DNA of 64,000 nucleotides, from NCBI RefSeq assembly GCF_011397635.1, contig NC_064761.1, positions 36,916,143-36,980,142 on the forward strand, read 5' to 3'. Below are positions 46,401 to 61,400 of this stretch, piece by piece; the first letter of the stretch is position 1, and each line of letters opens with the position of its first letter. The translations under genes were made by a program, and so were the position numbers. Below the pieces are notes generated by a model. That model saw nothing but the letters and a program-made list of their open reading frames with translations, was not told the origin of the DNA and ran no database searches. The DNA comes from Epinephelus fuscoguttatus. Lineage: Eukaryota; Chordata; Actinopteri; Perciformes; Serranidae.

Positions 46401-49400
46401 AGCGGCCATTTGTGATAACACTGCCCTCATTCTGCTGCTTAAATCTAATGAACTCCCACTGCTTGCTTTACTCTTGGAACTTATTTTAAAACCAGGGCTA
46501 TAAATATAACTTAATTAGCTTGGCAGATATATTTAGTGTATTTATTTTGTTGATATTTTTAGATGTGTGAAAAGGCACTAAAGAGAAAAAACATAAGCAA
46601 GTGTTGCTGGTATTTGAAGCCCACAGCACTGAGTACCAATTTGAAGAGTGGTGGGGTGCAGGGTTAGCACCAGCGACCCAATCGCCAGAATGAATATTGA
46701 AATTATGCATTTCTGCAAAACACGGATGAATTTGTACTTTATTATGTATCTCGTATGTTGGAACTATGTTTCATCAACGCTGTGGTTAACATGGTTAGGT
46801 TTTGGCACAAAAACTACTTGGTTATGGTTAGGAAGAGATTGTGTTTTGGTGTAATACCTGGTTTTGGGGGGCACATTCCGTACTGGAAATGCCTTGATGT
46901 CCTGGTAAATAATAGTAGCTTTTCATGGCACAATACTGTCTGGAAATGCAGCGATCTCTCGTAAAAAAAAAACAAAAAAAGTTTTGTATAGCACTTTCCC
47001 AGCTGAAAATGCAGCAATGTCTCTGTAAAACGCAGCCACTTTTCATGGCACTATCCTTGCAGGAAATGTAGTAACGACATGGTAAAATCAACTGCATTGT
47101 GTGGCACTATCACGGCTGAAAACACAGTGATGTTTCAGTAAAAACAACCACTTTTGATGGCACTATCCCACCAGGAAATGCAGCAGTATCTCCAGTGGAA
47201 ACATAGCAACAGGTCACTAAAAAGCAACCAGGTTTGGTGGCTAAAAAGACACTGAAGACGCTATATGATGGCTTGCTTAAAAAAAAACAAAAAAAAACTG
47301 GCTTCGTTGTTTGTTGGTCTCCAACAGTGGTCTGCAGCTGGCAGGATCTTGTGCCATCCACCTTCCTCTCCACCTCCCAATTATAAAGTCAGCTCATATA
47401 TTAAGAAATGTTGATATGATTCATATAAAACATACAAATTTAACTTGTCCGTGCTTCGCAGAAACCCTAAATGCCAACATTTTCCTCTGATGACTGGGCT
47501 TGCACGAGACAAAGATCACGGAAATTATAACTGTTAACGCAGCCGAATGTTTTATCCGGTGGTGTCTCAGGAGTCAACAGGTTCATTACAAGACTCCTGT
47601 TGTGACTCGTCTGTTCCAGTGAAAGCTCCTGTCTTCTCACTATTTTTCCCCTGCAGAGCAGCATGGTTATTTGGCAGCTATGCTGTGATGTGATGTTAAT
47701 GCACTGTGCTAATCAATGCCCTAGAGCCAAACATACCGCCTTGGCTGTGGCATCCGTGTGGAGGTAACATTTAGGCCAACAGTCTTACCTGCAGATAGCT
47801 TCCTCCCTCAACATTCACTGCCGAAGGGATCATATTACTAAATATATCATACACTGTATGATCCGTTTAATTTGTCAGCATATTTTGAGGCCCATATCAG
47901 TATGTCTCACCTGTACGTGAGAAAGCAGCCAGACAGTACACATTAATCATCAGATCTCATGAGAAGGGCTGGGCATTAATTCAATATAATTGTTTTTTGG
48001 CTGTTTAATGGCATCATGCAAATCATGATGATATGCAATCCTGTTGTTAAATTAGGCAGTATGTTGTCCTTTGAGCAGTTCACCCTGCCCCTACAGTAAC
48101 AGCCATCCTACAGTTGCCTGCTCACAGCTGGAGTCTGACCTCATGTCAGTTCCAAGGGTCAAACAACAAGCCCTCATAACTACATCCAGGCCAATGTCTT
48201 TTAACCTTTGGGATCAGGTTGAAGTGATGTGACCAGGTTATTTTTCACACAATGCCAAAGACAAAGAAACTTTAAAGCCCGCAGCAGGAAGGTGTTAATC
48301 TCTCTCACAGGGTTTGATTTCTCCGGTTACATCACCATGTTGTTGTTGCATAGTCATTTTACAGCAGACTTGTGACTATTGAGTCTCTGCTAGTCGCCTG
48401 GCTACCTCACAGTGACAACAAAACAAGGAAAATATAAAATATATTAATATATATTATACATAAATTCTTTTATTTTTTCCTTTCAAGACTTCTGGCCAAG
48501 AAATTGTCTTGCACATAAACTCCTGTATCATTTGTTACAGTTACACCTCAGTTTTTATGGATTAAAGCTGCAGTGTGTAGGATTTAAGGGTTTTTATTCA
48601 CAGTAATGAAATCTAATATTCCTAATTATGTGTTCTGTAGTGTAAAATCACCTGAAACTGAGAATGATTGTGTTTTTGTGACCTTAGAGTGAGCCGTACA
48701 TATCTACATAAGGAGTGGGTCCTCTTTCACGGAGCCCGCCAAGTTGCACCAGCACATTTTATTTCCTAAGAGTGTTTTGCCCAGTCCTGCCCTATTGTGC
48801 TGTGATTGGCTAGCATTAGTCACATCAACGCAATGAGGTTAGAGGCAGTAAGGACAAAGAGGTCATGGTTGATAACACATTGCACCACTGTGTTTCTACA
48901 GAAGCCCGGAACAGACAAACCAAGACCTTGCTCTAGAAAGGGCCTTTTGTTTTGTTACATTACCTGAAGACCACTGTAGTTCTGCTACACACTTGGAAAG
49001 AGAAGGCTGAGGGTTATTTAGTTGGTTGCGATCTGCAGCCTCACCACTGGATGCCACTAAAGCCTACCCACTGCTCCTTTAAGCAAACGAGATATAATGT
49101 GTTGATGAGTGGGCTTCAGAGATGATGCTGGTGCATTTTTTTTTTTTAAACTTTGGACAGAGCCAATCTAGCCGTTTCCCTCATTTCCAGTCATTATGCT
49201 AAGCTAAGACTGGTGGCTGGCGGTAGCTTCATATTCTCATGTGACTCTGGGGAAGAGAGTGAATAAGCATATTTCCCAAAATGTCTACCATTCCTTAAAG
49301 GGACAGTTTACCACAGTCTAGTACCAAAAATACAATGAAACTAGATGGGATTCCCCTGTGGTGCTCAAAACGTTTAAAAAAAAGCTAGCTCAGTGGTGCT

Positions 49401-52400
49401 AGGTCAGCTAACAGTAGATGCATGCTTCCTTCTGCACCTTCAGTGCAATGATACAGTTGGTTGGTGTAGTTCAGTAGAAAGAAAATAGTTCCTACATGAA
49501 ACTACTCACAACAAGGTCTGTGGATTATCTTGAGTAACCAGGTCATGATTTCTGGAAAGAGACATCACTATCGAGTTTTTCAAATGTCAGTTTTTCAACT
49601 GCCATCTAGTACCATGAAACTGAAGAGACCACATTTTCCCAACTTTCCTTAAGTCTCTTTGACTTGACAGAAGACCATTAATGCAATACTGGTGAGGTCA
49701 CACCTCGACTCTGAAAGCCGTCCTCTGTGTCTCTGTTAAGTCACTCAGCACGATCCTTGATGACCCCAGAAAATTGCTCATGAACCAGGATAAACCTTGA
49801 CCCAGTTTGTGAGCTGGATGGTCCCAGGAGGTTGGAGAACATGTTGGGGTGAATTCTGAACCCTCTGTGTTGCTTTTGGAGCCCCGCCAGTGTGCATTTT
49901 CTCAGACATAGACATCCATACCCTACTGCCTGAACTCTTTGTCAGTGGCTGCACAATGCTGCAGTGTGGCAGTCAGTTGGATAAAGATAAACTCTCGCTG
50001 AATGATTTCTGACACCATCTGCCATTTGCCAGTGCCCTCTGAAATCTTGACTCCCCTGGGTCTCTGCATAAGAACCCTGTCAAACATAGTCAGAGCAGAT
50101 AAAGTCTGTTTTTAGGGATTGTGTTACTGTCCCCTTTTACCCTGCTACCCCCCTCTGTTTCCAGTTTGTTTTTCCTGCTGGCACAAACCCATTCATTTAG
50201 GCTGCAGTTTAAATGGAGCGCTGCCAAAAAGTCTGACTCTTTCAACTATCATGAAATTGTAAAAATTAATTGCCTTCCCCAGAGAGAATACTCTTGAAAG
50301 CCCATCCATGCGCTGAATTTTTGATGAAAGTATTCCATTAAACCTTTTCAGCATTTGACATTAAGCTACTCATGTTACCTGACTTTAAAGTCAAACATTA
50401 AGCACAGTTTTCGGTTCTTTTTCACATGTCAAGAGCGTCTAATCAGAGGTGAAGTCTTGAACTGACTGACTGGTATATGTATAAGCCCCTACAAAAAACA
50501 CTATAGTATTACCATTAGGAGTCACTGTAAACATACCACACAAAAAAATCACTGTTGCTTTAGTAATTCCATGTTTTTTTGGGAACACAAGATAGAAAAT
50601 TACTATTGAGTTGGCTATGGTCACCATATAGTGAATTACAGTTATACCATATTGTATAGTATTGCTATGATGATTGTATTTCCATTCTTAACGGATACAG
50701 ATATTTTCCCCCAACATTCTAAAAAATATTATGTTCATATGACCTTCTTTTCACAACATATTTTCATTCATACTAGAACGCAAAAATGACGAACGTAGTA
50801 GTGTACAGGCTGATATTACCTTTTTCCAAACACCAATCAGAGATCTCATCACAGTTGATTCCTGTTCAATTTAAGGTTGCAGGAGCTCACTCAAACATAA
50901 GAGGGATGCTCTGGACATGTTTAAGTTTTCCCTTCAGTCCTCATCGACAACAATCCCACTCTGGAAAGTGTCCCGCTATCTGCTGATTCAACCGTGCCTG
51001 ATCCAAAATGGTTGTTTCTGGTTGAACTTAAACCACAGACATGGAGGAGGACCAATAGGCCAAGCAGTGTTAACAAAACGTTAGCGCATGTGTGGTCTGC
51101 TGTTGTCGTGGTTGTTTGTAGCGCATGCTTATTACACAAAGCAACAATAAGCATGCACAAGTTGAGGAAATCATGTTATAGTTTCTCAAACTCTCGATTT
51201 TATATGTCCACACACACATAGTCTGTAACCGGAAAAATCTGCACCTTAGAAGGCGTTTTTAAAAAATCAGTGACTTAAAGATCTGTTTGTGTTTACCAAG
51301 CAGCAACCTTCAAGACTAAAAAAAATGAAGCCAAAGCGGAACTGCAGTTCATCGACTTGCCACTTGAGGCTGGCTCCAAAGCAGACTAAATCTTCATAGA
51401 CTCGATGCTGAACTCGAGGATTCAAAACGGCAGTTCACAAGCTAATGGTTGACATAATAGTAACTATATCTAATATGTATACAGTCTGTGGTGTTTATGA
51501 GAGGCCAACACATAGAGGAAAATCTCAAAATGTCTGTATACGTGTTGACAGGGCCCTAAGCAACGCTGTAATATTACCTGAAATATTTACTGTAGAAACA
51601 CCAAACAAAACACTATAGTAATATCACACATTTACGATAACATCATCATAGTATTACTATAGATATGGCTGTTACACTGGAGGAATTCTTCCTGCTCTGA
51701 TTAAAGTTGACTCAGCAGCACGATATGTGGTATTTCTATCCTGATTATTACTATTATCGCTTTTTAAATGACAAAGATGACACAGTTTTAAAACAAATTA
51801 CTTATTCATGCTAGGGGAAGGCTGTGGCTCCGGTGGTAGAGTGGCTTGTCCACTAATTGGAAGATCTAAGGTTCAATCCACGGCTCCTCCACTCCGCATG
51901 TCGAAGTATCCTGATGGCTATGCCAATGGTGTGTTCAAGTCTTAAAACTGTGCAGCAGCCCCGGCCACGTGTGTGAGAATGAGTGAATGTGACTCCTTGT
52001 GTAAAAGTGCTTTGAGTGTTAGGAAGACTAGAAAGGTAATTACCTTACCATCTAAATGTAGAATACAAGAAGGTAATGAGGCCGCTGCGTTCCTTATTTC
52101 AATGCATTGAAACAAGGGGTGCAGCTTTTTTAACTTAGACGTTTTGGTTGCGTCTGATTACTATGGATACATAATATTCATATATGTAAAACTGTTGGCA
52201 CAAGGTAGAGTACCTGCTCTGGATGAAGGAAAGGTTCAAGCACCAAGAGAGAGAAGATGGACCTACTCAACAGTGTGGGTTTTTAAATGCTTTTTAAAAT
52301 AATATATAATAAAAGAATACACGGTATAACTATTGAAATATGTCAGGGCCACTACAGCCAATAAAAAGGCACTACAGAAAAAAATGTTGTAATACAATAG

Positions 52401-55400
52401 CTGTTGAAAAACACTATAGAACATCACAAACTTACTATAGACACTATAGAGTTCTTATAGTACACTATAGTAATGCAGTAGTTTATTTTAGTAGGGTTGT
52501 GTTTGTAGGTTTTGCACAGCACTGTCCTTGCTGTCGGCATTGTGTTAAGTGCTACAAGGCCGGCCACATGCTTGCGAGTACACCGTGTGTATTATTAGTT
52601 TGGCCGTATTTACACAGATCACTTGTATCCCTGTGTGCCATCACAGCAGCTGTCCCCGAAACCAAAACGTTCACTCCATGGTAACACACTCACAGCAGCT
52701 CCCCCTCCTCACTCCCATTCCCCCTGTTTGTTATCCCACATTGTGTAATTACCGTCAGTGATGATACATAAACAGCTTTCACAATCAGCTGGGGCTCTTT
52801 CACAGAGTCAGCACTCAGGGGGTAATGTGAGGGGAAGGGGGAGCGGGTATGTTGTTGAAGTAGGATAGTGCGTTTTTTGGGCAGCTTGGGGGCGATGGAC
52901 ATCCGCTCCAGCTGTGTTTAGGAATCTGACAGATAGTGCACTCCATTAATTCCCTTTATTAAGCCTCTGGGCCCAGGCCAAGCCAGGGAAAACGTTTGCA
53001 GCTGTAACCCTTCACATGCTGGCTGGACTGCGCACTCATGGCCAGATTTTGTTCTGGGTGAGTCAAAGTCAGAGAGAAAAAGGACTGACCGGTGTTACAC
53101 AGTAAGAGAGGAGACACTTTAGAAATGCAAAGCAAATTTCAAAACATTTAAAAAAGAATAGCTGAAGCATTTGATAAACTGGTGACTTATCAGCTCTCCA
53201 AATGTTGTGACATTAGGTCAGTGGGAGAATATTGTAATCATAACTTGGTAACTGAAATGGATTGGATTTTGATCTACCACATGAGCAAGGCAGCAAGTTT
53301 TGGCCCAAACACCAAAGCCTTCACAAGGGCCTTGAAAATGATTCTCTTGTTGCTTGTTGGCAGATGAATCAAAGCAAGATTATCCCTTGATGTTGTTTGA
53401 AGTATTTATCAAAAGAGACAATACAAGGAGTGGCACAAATCATAAATATCAAGAAATATAAAAAGCTAATTCAAAGCACATTTTAAGAGGCTGAGAAGTC
53501 TTTTACTTTGGAAACATAAGCGGGGCTCAGGACACAGATACTTGGAGATGGAAAAAAAAGAAAAGGAAGCAACCATATGGAGGCATAAAACATACCATGA
53601 TAAAAAGGCTGTTTTTGTATAAATTGCATCTTTAACATTATTGCAAAATGGCAGTAGATGACCTCAAAGAGTCATGCTACATTGGGTTTGGGCTCAGTCC
53701 ACTTTAGGGGGCCACGGAGGCTGCTGAAGAGCGATTGTACTCTGAGGCAGATCGTAAATAGCGAGGGTGTTCAGTGAGCACACTTCTGGGCCCCCAGTAA
53801 GCCCTGTAAGCCCCAGAGTTAGGGCAGATGGAGGACTGGGATTACTCGCCTCTCTCTTTTGCCTTTTTACAGTCACCGATGGATGGGTGTGTTGTGAGGA
53901 ACAATGAGTTCAAACTAACTTGGAGATGAGGGTGATGAGATTAAATGATGCAAGCAGAGCGAGGGAGTAGATGGTGATGTAGGAGAGTTCAGTGAATGTG
54001 GGGGTCTCCACAACAGGCTGTTATGGCGCCCTCTTGGGAGCTTCCTGCACGGAGCATGGCTAATCCAGAGCAGCCTCCAGCCTCCTGCTTTACAGCTGAC
54101 TGGGGAGAAACAATAAAAAAAACCCGTCCCCTCTGTAGTGCGCGGAGCATGGGCGAGGCGCTGGCGAGAAGCCCACACACTGCAGCTATGTATGAAAACG
54201 TGCAAACAACCGTCCTCAACAGGGCAGGGCAGAGACCTTCAGGGGTTGCCAGGGACACCTGGTCACTGAGTGCACAGCAAGGTAGGGAGGGTGTAGACTA
54301 CAGCATTGGATGGAACTGAACTACACATAGAATATATTGGCGAAAACACACAGGCTAATGTCACAATTTGTAGAAACAAATCTGCAATATTTGTATAATT
54401 TGTATTTCCTTCCAGTTCCAGGGAGGTTGGTGTGTCCCCACAGTGTACTGTATGTTTTCATATGATGTGTTTCATTTTAGACAGACGAGAGATTGTAGCT
54501 CCATAAGCCCAAGTTTCACTGCGTGTGTCATTTGAAGTGATTTGATTATTTGCTGATTTGTTTGGGGATATACACCATTAAAGTCATTGCAGGACAACTC
54601 CAAAGGACAAGTTTTCTTTTAAATAAATATAGTTATGTTTACATTCAGTGTTCCTCACCAAAACACATTTTGTGTTTATCCTCGAGGCCTGACAGACATG
54701 TTGGATGTATTTTCTTCCTCGTGAAACATTTACAAAGCCAATTTTTTAAAATATGTCCAATCTTGAATTGTTTACATCCTTGTTTACTTGGTAGTAGTTC
54801 TACATTGCCTTTGTTGGTGCATTGCTACACCTCTTTGCATGTCACCGCTGGCAACTGTTGATCAGTGATGTAATGTGAAACTGGCGGCAGAACTGCATAT
54901 CGTGCTGCCAGGATGCTCATGTATGCGCCTGTATGTCCCCGTGCATGTGCGCAGTACAAACAAAACAGGGACCCAGCTTCATGGCGCTACCAGTGGTCGA
55001 AAATTCCACAGGGTATCTTTAAAGATGGAGAAGGCGGAAATCTGAAAGAGGCAAAAAACAATCAAAGAATATAAAAATGCATCTTCCTCTTGCAGCTCTC
55101 TCTTCTCTGTCTCAAGCCCCTCCCACCACATGACCTCAGGTATATGCACATGCTTCATACAGTACCCCAGTCATTGTAGAGTCGCCCGCAGCTCATCAGC
55201 TCAGCCATTCTTGCCCCACTCTTTCTCTGTTTATCTGACTGCAAATGCCACAAGAATTAGCTTGCTAGCCACCCAACTGTCCCTCCGCCTTGCTCCCTAC
55301 CACTGTGAACTGCTTCACTTGGAGGAGATCAGGCAGCAGCTGCTAAAACGGACATTCTGTTGGCAGCTGTACCGCCAGGTTTCACAGCAGGCTGGTGGCC

Positions 55401-58400
55401 AGCAGCAGCACCGGGTCTAATCTGTGTAATGGCAGCAACATAAAGTTATCTGAGCTGGTGGTTAGTCTGGGGTCTGCACTTGCTGCATTCTGGTTTCTGT
55501 GGCGGCTGACTGATGGGCCGTCTTCGGAGCTGCTGCGTGCTCTCCTCCTAGCAAGGTGGTCTGAAGTGATACACATTCTCATTCAAGACTCCAGCTAACA
55601 TTAGCTACATAAAATGTTAACTTAAAGCTGCAGCTATGAGCCTTTAGCTCTGGTTGGCAGAAGGCTAAACTGTTAGGAAAGTTCTATCTCCATCTCTCAA
55701 AGATCTCACCGATACTAACACACGTTTTTATTGATTTATTGTGAGACTCTTTTTGATAAGTCCATCTTCCTTTCGTTGGTTGCATTGCAGTGTGGGCAGG
55801 TATTGCCAATGCTGGTATCACACCTTTTTCTGCTACTGAATCAGGGTTTCACCATCTGAAGGGACATGAACCCTCAGCTGCATTGGTAAAACAGCCAATA
55901 GGAATGCCTTCTCTCTGACATGACCTGTGATTGGTCCCCTGTCACAGGCTAGATTTTCTAAAGCCTGAAATCAGAGCCAAGAAGAGGTAAAGAAGTCTAG
56001 TGTCCCCTCAGTCCACTTGAATTTCAATTATGCAAAAATTATTATGGGATTTTTGCCGAGTGACGCCAAAATAAAACTGCCTACCTCAGCTTTAAGGTAC
56101 AGTATCAACTGAAATGTCAGGGGCCTTCATCCGAATCATTTAACTAGTTTTTACACTATCATTAGAAAAGTTTATATTGTGCACACTTGGTACATTTTAA
56201 TAGAGAGTTAATAGTGGTGGGTGATTGTTGCACCAGTGCACCTTAATGGGTTAATTTTGGCCATGGTGTTGACTGCGCTGCCTCTGGGGAGTCTTGTTAG
56301 GGGCAAATATGTGGAAATAACTGAGCCTTTTGTATTTCTGAGTTACTTGTTATGAGGGTGAGTTTGATTTAGTTTTGGTATGTTTTCATGACTTGGTGTA
56401 GTACAGCATGGTCTCAGTTGTAGTGTGGTCCCCTTCCCCAAACAGCATTAGGCCCCTCCACAAGGATCCAAATGTAGATTTTGTTCATGTGTTGTAATAA
56501 ACCATGTGTGCTATGGCCATGTATTGAAGGTGTATTTATAAAGTACATGCTTGTTAGTAAGTCAGTGTTATTGCTATAGTTGTGCCAAAATACTTGAAAA
56601 GATGCATAATCACTAAAGCTCCGCACACAGCTGTTTCCAGGAGTCCCTTTAAACACAGCTGCTGCAGTTCTGTGTGTTTCAAACACTCCGCCCATGTTGT
56701 TCCTCCCTTCTCAGTCCCTAAAGCTGTCACCTCAACAACGGGCAGTAAAAGAGGCTTTTGTGCTCTCTGGGTCCTCGAAGAAAAACACCAAAAGCACGGA
56801 GCCAAGTGCACGATGGCCGTTAGTGTAGTTTGTAGTATAAAATTCTGAGAAGGGCATTTGAAAATGTGTTAATAATGGTGGCAAAGTGGCGGGGTTCAGT
56901 GTTGAACAGTGAGACTATTGTCTTGGCTCTCTTGGAGCCTGCTGGAGAGATTAAGCACCCAGAGAAGAGATGAGGTACAGAAGAGAGGTGGGAGGGAGTG
57001 GGTCGCAGGGTTGATTTGAAGGGCTTGGATGGTGGTTTGGAGTGTGTTGTAGGGGAGGGGGCTCCCTCGCTCTCACTCTCTTCCTCTCTTTTAAATGAGA
57101 AGTCGGCAAGGGCAGCTGGAGGCACGCAGTGTGTTGTAGCGCTCTGGGGCCATGTGGTTTGTATTAGTGAGGACAGGGTGTCTGGCACCAGGATAGAGAG
57201 TGGGTGGTGCAGTGGGAGTTTAGGTTGTGTGAGGTTGAGAGGTTACAGGACATTTGGATTTCAGATATGGGAGAGGATTTGAGATTCCTCAATGAGAAAG
57301 AGCAGTGCGTTGCTTTGTTTTTAGATGCAGTTGATAGACACAACCATTGACAAACATACTGTACTTCTACATTCCATAGACATTAATACTGTAACCCCAT
57401 CTTTGAATACAAAGTTTGTGAAACTTTCTAGTCAATCACATGTTGAGTATTACAGAGTTCCTATTTCTGTGGGGAACATGCAGCACACATTTAATCTCAT
57501 CAGTACTAATATCATTGAATTGTGATGATAGTAATGACAAGTCAAGATGTAAGACATTCTTTCTGGCATAAATTTGCATGCATAGTATACGTCAAAATAT
57601 ATCAAGCAAAGCTCCCATGCATTAACTTTATTTTTCTCAAACACAACCCACAGTGAACTGATGAAAACTGCTAAATGACTTCTCTGAATGAAATCATAGC
57701 CCAACCATTAATCACAGGTATTTCCAGATATAGGATGAGATAGACTGAGCCACGGGTTAAGTACAATAAATCCCCGTGAATGGTGCAATAGACGTACACC
57801 ACAACAGCTGCAAAAATGACCATAGTACACCTCCATGACACACTGTCAGTGAGTGTGTTTCCATCCGCCTGTTTTTATGTGAATTTGAAATTTTTCTATG
57901 TTTGTGGGAGGTAAAAAAGTTGGTGTATCGATATCAGGTTAATGCGACTATAAGTGCAATGGAAACAGATTGATTTAATATATTATGATGTACGGTCGTG
58001 AGATACTGTCATTGCATAGACCAATGCACACTCTCTTCGTTGTCTTACACATCCATTAGTTTTCTTCATTTGAGGTTTAACTGGGGCTCTGTGTGATGTT
58101 ACTGAGGTATCTTCTTATGCAGTGGTATAATGGCAACTGACTGCCACCTACTGCTTATCTCAATAAATCAGCTCCCAGTATTCGAGTAACAGTTGTGGAT
58201 GGAAAAGCGCACAAATGAGCCTTTTCTTTTGCTGATTTTCTGAAAATTCAGCTGGAAACCCAACTTGAGTTTCCAGTTTCTTAAGTACACCCACATAAAA
58301 CAGTGCAATCTAACTCATTTGGTCTGCAATAAATCCTTGTGAATGGTGGAATGGACGGACAGTTCAGTATTACGCAGCCCACTATAGCAACACCACAACA

Positions 58401-61400
58401 GCTGCAAAAATGACCACAGCACACCTACATAACACACAGTCCGTGAGACAGAGTACAATAAGCTTTGTAAGGATTTATTGTAGGGCTGTTGCATTAGACC
58501 TTACAAATGTATGTAAAAAACACAGTGCAGAGTGTGTGTATATTACTGCAATGTGCAATGTCCTGTCACATTGTCAAACTTGCCAAAGGTCATTTGTTAC
58601 TGCGGTTGTCAGTACTTGGATACTTTTTTCAACACCGCATGTTTAAAACGATACAACCTCTGTTAATTATATGTTCCATAGTAATGAAAGTACCGATGAT
58701 GTAAAGAACAGATGTATAACATGATTTTAAACTCAACGCTGCACAGATGGCCCTGTGTCTGATACGGCATCTTCACCAGCAACAAACCCAGAAAGTGACT
58801 GGAGGCGTGTGGTCAGTGATGTTTTCTGTACCAGCGCTGTGTACAGGTTATTAATTAAGAAAATATATCTGTGTATATATCCTATTTTGTATGCCTAGGC
58901 CATTTTTGCTGTTTGGCTGGACTGCAGAGTTGAGGTCAGCCCTATAAAGACAAAAGTCTGTCCCTGAATGACTGAGTGAGTGATGAAGTTACACCATTGG
59001 TCAGAGAGACTAAAGACATCGAAGTTGGTGTTTCCCCATTGGCTGTTGCTCTTTCAAAATGAATAGGTGCTTACAAGCTGATGGACAGAGACATGGGTGC
59101 TGACAGTTAATGTGTTACTGTATTCCTTGTTTTCTGTAACCAGTGTTGCATCACAGGATGGGGGCATTAGCAAGCTAGCTAGCTAACTAGCCAGCTGCTG
59201 CAGGAATGCTTCATCCACACACTAACACATCGCTATCATCAGATGAGTGACAACTATTATTTTTTATGAGCATTGTAACAGAAACATAAAGGCGTGGTAA
59301 ATTAGCTAGATAGCCAGCTAGCCACAGGCAAAATGGCATAGCACTATACTAGGGGCCTCCCTAGTGTAGTGATTAGAGCACTCATCTTTCATGTGGAAGG
59401 TCCAGGGTTCAAATCATGCTGGGGTTGACGTCAGCAAAGGCATGTGGTCGCAAGAGGCTCTCACCTCCAAATCAAACGGGATGAGATTCTTTAAGGAGAC
59501 TTCAGGATAAGAGAGTAACCCCGGAATCTGAGCCAAGTCCTAGACGAGGGTGTGTCTCAAGCCCATCGTAGACGGGAGGTTCCAGACGTAAAAGCAGATT
59601 CATGTCTAGCCATATACTAGGTTTTGACCTTGTCTTGTTACACCAGTGTTTTGTCAAAGTTTTAAATTCTGTTATCGTGACCACCCTGTGTCTTTCCGCT
59701 CCATCCAGCTCGATCAGATGCTGATGCTGCCGTCACCAGTGGACTCAGACCAGGACAGTGTATCACCAGGATCCATGAACAAGGAGAGAGCTTACAGGCA
59801 AAGACTGCAGGCATTTCAGGAGGCTCAGCAGAGACAAGCCCAACTTGTCCAGAAACTTCAGACCAAGGTGACTGTAAATAAATAGAACTCACAATTCAAA
59901 AACCTTTACATGAGAAAAAAAATAAAGTTCCTTTGGTTCGTCTGTGCACCTTATGTTGGTTTTATACAAGGTTCTTCAGTACAAGAAGAGGTGTGGGGAG
60001 CTAGAACAGCAGGTGCTGGAGAAGACCTCGGACTCTGAGAAGATGAGATTGTTGGTATGTCTAGACTGTTGCATCATCTTCAAGAAGCAGTATTGCTTAA
60101 ATATAAACATTCAAGCTCTAAGTCTAAAGGGTATTCTAAGGCAGTGGTTCCCAACTGGTCCAGACTTCTGCGTAGTTATTAGTTCAAGGTCCACACAGAT
60201 AAAGACATTCAGTGTCATACTTGTGGTTGGCCATGTTGTCAAGCTAGTTTGCCATCTCTGTGAAGGAGCTCTCCATTAGTCACTCGCTCTAAAGCAGGAC
60301 ATGGCACTTCAGAATAAAAGCTCTGTGCCTGAAATTCACTGTACCTAAGAATAAAGTGTGTTTTTTACAAACTTGACACATCTGCAAGTCACTTGCGGTA
60401 CATTAAGAGGGAACCCGGGACCCACGTTTGGACCTCGACCCACCAGTGAGGAACCACTGCTCTGAAGCACTGGCTCCCAACTGGTGGGTTGTTCCTGATG
60501 AGCACAAAGCAATTTTGGTAAAAAAGAGAAGAAGAAATAAAAGCCTATATGAAGCGGTACAATAAAGCACTGTGCCATCATCTGATTTACTAAACTAGAA
60601 ACTAAACTACCAACGCAAAATTCATGGCTCACCAATTCTTTCCATCATGCAATAAGCAAAAGATGGCATTCTAGTTGCATTGAACTGATTTATTTTAGGA
60701 ATTATGCATGACTGATGTTTGTTAAATTTACATTTAAAATGAATCTCACTGTCCTGCAGTACTCCAAAGTACCCCTAGAGGCTAGTCTGCTCCTTAAGGC
60801 CCAGACACAGCAAACTGACTTCAGAGTACTCGTGGTGGTGAAAGTCCCCTGCTGCATCACCTCGAGTAGCCTGTGTCTCGGCCAACCAGCACGTACGTTA
60901 TGCTCCTGTGTGAGAACAAATAACTCTCCACACCAGCAGACGGCCATAATCTATATTCCTCATTCGAAGAGGGAAACTGGAAGATCGTCTTGACGCTAGT
61001 TAGGCTGTTAGCACGTTAACCAGTGACCAATAAAACAAATCATCACAAAACATTTCTGTCCCAATGGCTAAAGAAAAATAATCTTACCTTAAGTTAGTTT
61101 TGGTCTCACTCCCTCTTCACTGACTGGCTCCACTGTTGCTTACGTCAATTCTACATGATGAATCAGCCAAAGAAGGCCGACAGGGGCCGACAGGGGGCAA
61201 TAGTGCGGGACACCACAACGACTCGGATGGCAGATGCTCACCAACAGCTCAAATTTGAGCAACAACCAGTTGGCTTGGTGTGTCAGGGCCTTTACGCCCA
61301 ACCAACCCAAAATATTTTTGAACTGGCTGATTAACTAAATTTGCTTTGCTAGCATTGTTATTCTTTTAGCTGTTTTCTATTTTACTGCATAATGTTTGTC

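Noticed and set aside
46869..47225. CRISPR-like array
   Set aside because: Units are diverged with no constant repeat and variable spacer pattern, and the genome is vertebrate.
55130..55420. 96-aa open frame in crocc2 intron 3 (LHLEEIRQQLLKRTF)
   Set aside because: The coiled-coil look is brief, there are no proper flanking splice sites, and it does not resemble rootletin.
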